Assembly: GCA_002783405.1 (NCBI GenBank)
Contig: PFGG01000010.1
Span: 1 to 46,420, forward strand
From: a bacterium (Candidatus Blackallbacteria) CG13_big_fil_rev_8_21_14_2_50_49_14
GTDB taxonomy: Bacteria > Cyanobacteriota > Sericytochromatia > UBA7694
Reading direction: 5' to 3'
Length of the DNA stretch: 46,420 bases
Position 1 is the first letter of the stretch. Each line of letters starts with the position of its first letter. Below are positions 41,417 to 46,420 of the stretch, piece after piece. The notes beneath the pieces are model-generated. The model was not told the DNA's origin. It made no database searches and saw only the letters and a list, made by a program, of their open reading frames with translations. The position numbers and the translations under genes were made by a program.

Positions 41417-41986
41417 ATGCCCCCCATTCAATACTGTTCGCATTGTGCTGCCCCTGTTCAGCGCAGGATTCCGCAGGGTGATAACCGCGAACGCATCGTC
41501 TGCACAGCCTGTACCACGGTTCATTACCAAAACCCCCAGATTGTCGTCGGATGTGTTGCCTTCGCTGAAGAAGGTTATTTGCTCTGTCAGCGCGCCATTG
41601 AACCCCGTTCTGGCTTTTGGACCATTCCGGGGGGGTATTTGGAACTGAATGAATCCACGGAAGAAGGAGCCTTGCGTGAAGCCCATGAAGAAGCGGGTGC
41701 AAAACTGAATATTCTCTCACTATTGGCGGTTTACAGTCTTACGCATATTTCACAAGTACAGATACTCTATCTCGCCAAGATGCAAACCCTTAATCTATGC
41801 GCCGGAGAAGAGAGTTTGCAGGTAAAAATTTTTCCTTGGCAAAAAATCCCCTGGGATTCCTTGGCCTTTCCAAGCAACTATTGGGCATTGCACCATGCCC
41901 AAGCCATGCGAAAAAACCCAGCATTAACACCCGATCTGCGCTCTGGGAATAGCCTCCTGCCCCCAGGCTCAGCGTTGGATTACTGA
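41417..41986 (+). CDS. Nudix hydrolase with N-terminal zinc ribbon
   Basis: 189 residues from ATG 41417 (AGGAG about 9 nt upstream); an upstream frame would intrude into the structured RNA. The N-terminus is a zinc ribbon (YCSHCAAPVQ, then IVCTACTTVHYQNP). A Nudix domain follows with the complete box GGYLELNESTEEGALREAHEEAG (residues about 74-96). This architecture is found in NUDX23/FAD- and ADP-ribose-type pyrophosphatases. Transcription may read through from the RNA gene. The SDR gene begins on its stop codon (1-bp overlap). Confidence 0.9.
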   Translation: MPPIQYCSHCAAPVQRRIPQGDNRERIVCTACTTVHYQNPQIVVGCVAFAEEGYLLCQRAIEPRSGFWTIPGGYLELNESTEEGALREAHEEAGAKLNILSLLAVYSLTHISQVQILYLAKMQTLNLCAGEESLQVKIFPWQKIPWDSLAFPSNYWALHHAQAMRKNPALTPDLRSGNSLLPPGSALDY

Positions 41987-43407
41987 TGAAGCGCCCCAAG
42001 GTTGCAGTCACTGGAGCCAGTGGCTATATTGGTTCACAACTGATAGCAAGACTCCTGCCGGAATACGATATTATCGCCCTCAGCCGCTCACCGATCCAGG
42101 AAGAGCCTGGTTTGGAGTGGCGATACTGCGATCTTTTTTCACTCATACAGGCAGAAGACGGCTTAAAAGGCGCAGATTTCGCGTTCTACCTCGTACATTC
42201 CATGCTGCCTTCAGCTCACCTGACGCAAGGTCATTTCTCAGATATGGATTTAATTCTTGCGGATAATTTCGCCAGGGCCTGTGCCAGTCACGGGGTACAG
42301 CAGATAATCTATTTGGGAGGGATTATTCCGCCAGGGGCTGAGCTTTCAGAACATTTACGCAGCCGTCTCGAAGTCGAAGAATGCCTTTCTGGCCGTCAGA
42401 TTCCTTTAACCTCAATACGCGCCTCGATCATAGTAGGTGCAAGAGGCTCCTCGTTTCAAATTCTTGAAAAAATGGTGAAACGTTTGCCCGTGATTCTCTG
42501 TCCCCCTTGGACCCTCTCACAAACCCAACCAATAGCCCTTCAGGACATGATCGAACTTTTAGCAGCTTGCTTGGGAAGACCCGCCTGTTTTCATCAAAAA
42601 TTTGATGTGGGCGGGCCCGATATCATGAGTTATATGTCGCTTATTCAAACCACCGCTGAAGTGATGGGGCTGAAGCGCTTGATCCTGCAAGTGCCCTGGA
42701 TGAGCATGCGTCTTTCACGTTGGTGGTTAAGTGAAATCACTCGCTCTCCGCACGAATTGGTAAACCCCTTGGTAGAGAGTTTAAAACACCCCATGGTGGC
42801 ACAGGATCTGCGCTTACAGGAACAATTGGGTATCAAGGGATTGCCGTTTAGAGAGGCAGTTCAAAAAGCTTTAATTGCACAGAAACAAACCCCTTATAAA
42901 CCCCTTAAAACTCACTCACGCTTTACCCAAAGCTTGCAGTTTCAAGATGAAATTTACCCCAAAGATTTAAAAGTGGTGCGTTCTGTTCAACGCCTGCCTT
43001 TGCCACAGGGTCGAAATGCATTGTGGATGGCGGAAAAATACACCATCTGGTTGCCACGCTTTTTAAGATTGCTGGTCCAGGTCAATGTCGATGAAAACAG
43101 AATCTGTTCTTTTTGTATGCGGGGCCTGCGTCAGCCTCTTTTGGTGCTGAAGTTTTCGCCAGAACGAAGCAGTTTGAATCGCCCCCTCTTTTATATTACG
43201 GGCGGCATCTTGGTCTCAAAACGCAAGGGGCTGATGCGGGGGCGTTTAGAATTCAGAGAGGTTTTAAAAGGCAAAACCATCATTGCCGCGATTCATGATT
43301 TCAGCCCCAGTCTGCCTTGGTTTATCTATAACTGGACCCAGGCACTGGTTCATTTATGGGTCATGGAAGGGTTTCGCCGCTATTTAGATTCACTGGACGT
43401 GCTTTAA
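41986..43407 (+). CDS. SDR/NmrA-type NAD(P)-binding protein with DUF2867-like domain
   Basis: 473 residues. The N-terminal Rossmann fold has VAVTGASGYIGSQLIARLL, FYLVHSM, IIYLGGIIPPG and a short helix-rich extension, as in atypical SDRs of the NmrA/complex I NDUFA9 group. The C-terminal 150 residues (from about 330, with RSVQRLPLPQGRNALWMAEKY and YITGGILVSKRKGLMRGRLEF) fit the DUF2867 domain often fused there. Substrate unknown. It is coupled to the Nudix gene and overlaps the convergent antiporter gene by 18 bp. Confidence 0.82.
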   Translation: MKRPKVAVTGASGYIGSQLIARLLPEYDIIALSRSPIQEEPGLEWRYCDLFSLIQAEDGLKGADFAFYLVHSMLPSAHLTQGHFSDMDLILADNFARACASHGVQQIIYLGGIIPPGAELSEHLRSRLEVEECLSGRQIPLTSIRASIIVGARGSSFQILEKMVKRLPVILCPPWTLSQTQPIALQDMIELLAACLGRPACFHQKFDVGGPDIMSYMSLIQTTAEVMGLKRLILQVPWMSMRLSRWWLSEITRSPHELVNPLVESLKHPMVAQDLRLQEQLGIKGLPFREAVQKALIAQKQTPYKPLKTHSRFTQSLQFQDEIYPKDLKVVRSVQRLPLPQGRNALWMAEKYTIWLPRFLRLLVQVNVDENRICSFCMRGLRQPLLVLKFSPERSSLNRPLFYITGGILVSKRKGLMRGRLEFREVLKGKTIIAAIHDFSPSLPWFIYNWTQALVHLWVMEGFRRYLDSLDVL

Positions 43408-45087
43408 GGGGGATGGCGCACTCGTCAGATGGGCATCCATCAGAACATAAATTAAAGTGGCTGCGGCTTCGCGGAGATTGATCGTTTTGATGCCCAGATT
43501 CTCAAAAACTTCCCGCCCTTTGACATCATTGATCACTGAAAGCATATGCACTTCAGGCTTCATTTTCTTTACAATCTGGCAAACCCTTAAATTGAGCCAA
43601 TCATCTTCAGAGGTCGTGATCAAGGTTGTAATATTCTGCACATTGTTGAGTTTTTCGCGGTAAATTTTTTCATCACGGGCATCCGCAGAAATCAGATAAA
43701 CCCCTTCATTTTCCAAATGTCTGAGCGATTCAATTCGCTTGGGATCGTTCTCAATCAGAATAATTCCGTCTTTTTGACTGTCTTTGAGTTGATCAATCAG
43801 TTTTTTACCTATCAAGCCTCCTCCGACGATCAAAACGCTGGAGGGCGCAATATCCAGAAGTGAAGCCATATATCTTGCTCCTGACCCTTCAATAATCACA
43901 GTAATCAAGACTGTCATAAACACCATACCACGAATAATGCCACTGCCTGGAATGCCATAGGCATCCAATTCCAGGGCAAAGAAAGTTGCTGCAGAAGCAG
44001 CTACAATCCCGCGTGGCCCCAGCCAGGCAATAAATACCCGTTCGCGCCAATTGATACGTTCAAATGCCGTCGACAAAAAGACACCCATGGGCCGAATCAC
44101 CAACATCAGAATCAAGACGCAAATTGCGCCCTTTAAACCAATTCGCCACAGCAGATTCAAGTCCAAACTGGCTGAGAGCAACAAAAATACAACCGTAATG
44201 GAAAGCAGCGTCAAATCCCCTTTAAACTCTTTGATCGAGCTTTTATGGGGAAATTCAGTATTGCCAATGATCATGCCGGCCACAGCAACTGCTGCAATCC
44301 CGCTTTCATGTGAAACCAGTTCGCCCAGCATATAGGCAGAAACCGTAATCGTCAAAACGAGCAAACGTGTAACTTCACCCCGCAGAGGGCTGAATATCTG
44401 AACAATTTTTTTGGCAAGCCAGGCACAGGCTGCGCCACACAGCGCTCCCAAAACCAAACTCAACAAAACATTCCTGAAGATGGGAATCAGACTGTCACCC
44501 TGTCCGGGAGAGGCACCTGAAATGACATAGTTAAAAATGGAGATCGCTGCAATCACGCCAACGGCATCTACCAATACCGCTTCGGTTTCCAGAATGGTTT
44601 TTACTTTCTGACTGACATGAATTCTTCTCAGAATGGGCGCAATCACTGTAGGCCCTGTGACAGAAACCAAGCCCGCATAGAGCAGGGAAATTCGCCATTC
44701 AATACCGATCAAATGATGCGTCACCCAGGCCATGCCCACAATCGTGATCAAAACATTGGCTGTAATTAATCCAATGACACTGATCAAATTATGGCGCAAA
44801 TGTCTGAAATCAATCATCAGGCCCCCTTCAAAAACCACGATTGCAACGGCAATCGCAATAATCGCGCGGGTACCTACAGGACTGTAGACATCGGGATTGA
44901 TCAGGTTCAAACCTTGCTTACCAAGCGCACTGCCGAAAATCAGCAGAAAAATAATCGCAGGAAGCGAGGTCTTATCTGAAAGAATTTGCGCGAACAACCC
45001 CACCAAAAAGATTAAGGCCGTGGTTAAGACCAGGACCAAAGCAGGATAATGCGCAAGATAATTTGAAAGCTGTGTTAAATCATTCAT
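43390..45087 (-). CDS. CPA-family cation/proton antiporter with TrkA-N domain
   Basis: 565 residues. About 12 transmembrane segments occupy residues 15-405, with the CPA1 signatures FEGGLMIDF, VSVTGPTVIAPILRR, ETEAVLVDAVGVIAA and WLGPRGIVAASAATFFA. A cytoplasmic Rossmann TrkA-N/RCK domain (VLIVGGGLIGKKLIDQL to the end) follows, able to bind NAD(H) and gate transport. The overall plan resembles NhaP/KefC-like Na+(K+)/H+ antiporters. The promoter is at 45111-45139. It controls cytoplasmic pH and cation levels; the ion is not determinable. Confidence 0.9.
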   Translation of the reverse strand: MNDLTQLSNYLAHYPALVLVLTTALIFLVGLFAQILSDKTSLPAIIFLLIFGSALGKQGLNLINPDVYSPVGTRAIIAIAVAIVVFEGGLMIDFRHLRHNLISVIGLITANVLITIVGMAWVTHHLIGIEWRISLLYAGLVSVTGPTVIAPILRRIHVSQKVKTILETEAVLVDAVGVIAAISIFNYVISGASPGQGDSLIPIFRNVLLSLVLGALCGAACAWLAKKIVQIFSPLRGEVTRLLVLTITVSAYMLGELVSHESGIAAVAVAGMIIGNTEFPHKSSIKEFKGDLTLLSITVVFLLLSASLDLNLLWRIGLKGAICVLILMLVIRPMGVFLSTAFERINWRERVFIAWLGPRGIVAASAATFFALELDAYGIPGSGIIRGMVFMTVLITVIIEGSGARYMASLLDIAPSSVLIVGGGLIGKKLIDQLKDSQKDGIILIENDPKRIESLRHLENEGVYLISADARDEKIYREKLNNVQNITTLITTSEDDWLNLRVCQIVKKMKPEVHMLSVINDVKGREVFENLGIKTINLREAAATLIYVLMDAHLTSAPSPLKHVQ

Positions 45088-45110
45088 TCCATCATCAATC
45101 TCCAGCCCCT

Positions 45111-45139
45111 ATCATACCCTTGAACCAAATCTGTCGCAA
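45111..45139 (-). promoter_or_regulatory. Promoter of the antiporter gene
   Basis: On the minus strand, TTGCGA (complement of 45134-45139), a 17-bp spacer, then TATGAT (complement of 45111-45116), about 24 nt before the start codon. Confidence 0.5.
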
Positions 45140-45170
45140 ATTGCTTAGCATCAACAAAACCGTCAAAGAA

Positions 45171-45244
45171 CTGACATCCTCCCCGCCCTAAATGACGGGG
45201 GTTCCTGATTCACCGAGCAAACTTACTTAAGTCTGTTTCCAGAT
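45171..45244 (-). ncRNA. Right end of the IS200/IS605-type element; TnpB omega RNA (reRNA) scaffold
   Basis: On the minus strand, just after the tnpB stop, a hairpin CCCCGTC-ATTTA-GGGCGGGG (45181-45200) is followed by AGGATGTCAG. This is the familiar 3' end of IS605-family elements (GGGCGGGGAGGATGTCA). In TnpB systems this end forms the scaffold of the guide RNA, and the bases left of about 45170 supply the guide. Exact ends are uncertain. Confidence 0.75.
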
Positions 45245-46411
45245 TCAAGCAGCGGTTTGTCTCTCTTCAGGCGTTTCGACATCTCTAGGATGTCCGGTTC
45301 CTGTATGCCCCACAGTACCGATTAAACCTAATCCTTTGCTGAGTATATTACGTGCAGCATTGTGGTCACGGTCTAACTCTAAACCGCATGTATCACAGTG
45401 ATGCACCCGTTCACTCAGGCTTTTGGCAACCCTCTCCCCACAGCCACTACAATCTTGGCTGGTATGATGGGGTGAGACAATGACAAAACCCTTGGAAAAT
45501 ACATGGCTAAAATACTCTAACCATCGCTTAATTTGATGCCAGCTTGCATCTGAGATAGCCTTTGCTAGATTGTGGTTTTTCAGCATGTTTTTCACCTGAA
45601 GATTTTCAATGACTACCAAGTCGTGAGACTGGTATAGCGCCCTCGCTGCTTTAATAGCAAAGTCCTTGCGCTGTCTTTGTACTTTCAGATGTTTTTTAGC
45701 CAAGCGTTTAATTTGTTTTTTACGATTGGATGAGCCTTTCTGCTTCTTGGATACTCTACGCTGTGCGCATTTCAGAGCTTTTTCTGCCCGTTTCAGGGTT
45801 CTGGGGTTTTCAAGGGTATTGCCATTGCTGTCTGTCCAAAGATGGCTGATGCCCATATCCAGCCCCACAATCGAGCCTGTGCTGGTCAAATGCTCTTTGC
45901 GCTCAATATCCAGACAGAATTGGGCATAGTATCCATCTGCCCTACGCACAAGACGCACCCGTTTAATCTTGTCTTGAAATTGATTCAGACATTGTTTCCC
46001 AATGAGCTTGAGAGTGCCTATGCCACACTTGTCTGAAAAATAGATGCGTTTGCAACCATCTACCAGTTTCCAACCAGATTGTTTGTATTCAACAGAACGG
46101 TTGTCCTTTTGAAACTTAGGATACCCTTTTTTACCGGGAATCTTTTTCTTGCAGTTTTCAAAAAACTTAGAAATAGCACTCCAAGCCCTTTCTGTGGCTT
46201 GCTGTCGGGCTGTTGAGTTTAGTTTATCTGAGAATTCAAACTCTTTAGGGAGTGAAGCAGCCAGTTTGTAGAGGTCATTCTTACCAGAGCCTCGATTATC
46301 CTTCCAATACCGTACGGCTTTGTTTCTAATGAACTGCACCACACGAATGGCTTCATCTATCGCTTGATACTGATATGGCTTGCCTTTGAGTTTAAATTCA
46401 TACACTAACAT
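45245..46411 (-). CDS. tnpB: TnpB RNA-guided nuclease of an IS200/IS605-family element
   Basis: 388 residues, full length. The helix-turn-helix N-terminus (LVYEFKLKGKPYQYQAIDEA) is followed by the RuvC-like core with the catalytic aspartate in VGLDMGISHLW, glutamate in DLVVIENLQVKNM and aspartate in LELDRDHNAARNI. A zinc finger is present (CSGCG, CDTCG). All catalytic residues are present, so it should be active. No tnpA is found, and the left end lies beyond the window. It probably makes an omega RNA from its 3' end. Confidence 0.95.
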   Translation of the reverse strand: MLVYEFKLKGKPYQYQAIDEAIRVVQFIRNKAVRYWKDNRGSGKNDLYKLAASLPKEFEFSDKLNSTARQQATERAWSAISKFFENCKKKIPGKKGYPKFQKDNRSVEYKQSGWKLVDGCKRIYFSDKCGIGTLKLIGKQCLNQFQDKIKRVRLVRRADGYYAQFCLDIERKEHLTSTGSIVGLDMGISHLWTDSNGNTLENPRTLKRAEKALKCAQRRVSKKQKGSSNRKKQIKRLAKKHLKVQRQRKDFAIKAARALYQSHDLVVIENLQVKNMLKNHNLAKAISDASWHQIKRWLEYFSHVFSKGFVIVSPHHTSQDCSGCGERVAKSLSERVHHCDTCGLELDRDHNAARNILSKGLGLIGTVGHTGTGHPRDVETPEERQTAA

Positions 46412-46420
46412 AAGGGTATT

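Overview
The window reads as a piece of chromosome from a free-living diderm (Gram-negative-type) bacterium. It has an Omp85-type barrel protein, several lipobox signal peptides, a peptide methionine sulfoxide reductase anchored as a lipoprotein, and densely packed short operons. Several families are ones I associate with cyanobacteria and their non-photosynthetic relatives: a DUF3352 protein, a DUF4388 (PatA N-terminal-like) protein, and a VTE5/dolichol-kinase-type lipid kinase. A Sericytochromatia/Blackallbacteria-like or other deep environmental lineage is possible, but that is inference and no rRNA is present to settle it.

Layout. 1-560: most of a large structured RNA gene (minus strand, cut by the window edge) with its promoter. 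743-7000: nucleotidyltransferase; truncated hemoglobin plus MarR operon with a palindromic operator; an unknown gene; queC overlapping a single-ring, degenerate ClpC-like gene; a glycine-zipper protein. 7100-11100: operon-like block for an MglA-type GTPase, a roadblock protein, a DUF4388 protein and a methyltransferase-like protein, next to a long-chain polyprenyl diphosphate synthase. 11148-25900: mostly housekeeping and envelope genes (lipoproteins, tRNA-Pro, rhodanese plus metallo-hydrolase, MsrB, desaturase, Omp85, SmpB, lipid kinase, TPR protein, MFS exporter, DusB, phospholipase D). 25997-30181: PilB/GspE-like ATPase, DUF4424-like protein, aroB. 30172-35147: two YkgJ Cys-cluster proteins, one interrupted by an amber codon, then a secreted protein and a DUF3352 protein with 13 tandem 24-bp repeats. 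36598-40680: phytanoyl-CoA dioxygenase-like gene opposite an acyl-AMP ligase / acyl carrier protein / docking-domain flavin monooxygenase operon, which looks like a compact secondary-metabolite pathway. 40677-41354: a second copy of the large RNA. 41417-45087: Nudix hydrolase, SDR/DUF2867 protein, cation/proton antiporter with TrkA domain. 45170-46411: TnpB with its right-end RNA hairpin.

The most interesting item is the RNA pair. The minus-strand copy (about 524 down to 1) and the plus-strand copy (about 40713-41354) align colinearly. Both have strong promoters and no credible ORF. At least five hairpins are kept by compensatory changes, and the complete copy is closed by a 12-bp stem joining its ends. 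I could not match it to any large RNA family whose landmarks I know. Second is the acyl-AMP ligase/ACP/TubC-docking monooxygenase cassette. Several genes also show a -10 hexamer 6-7 nt before the start codon and no Shine-Dalgarno, which suggests leaderless mRNAs.
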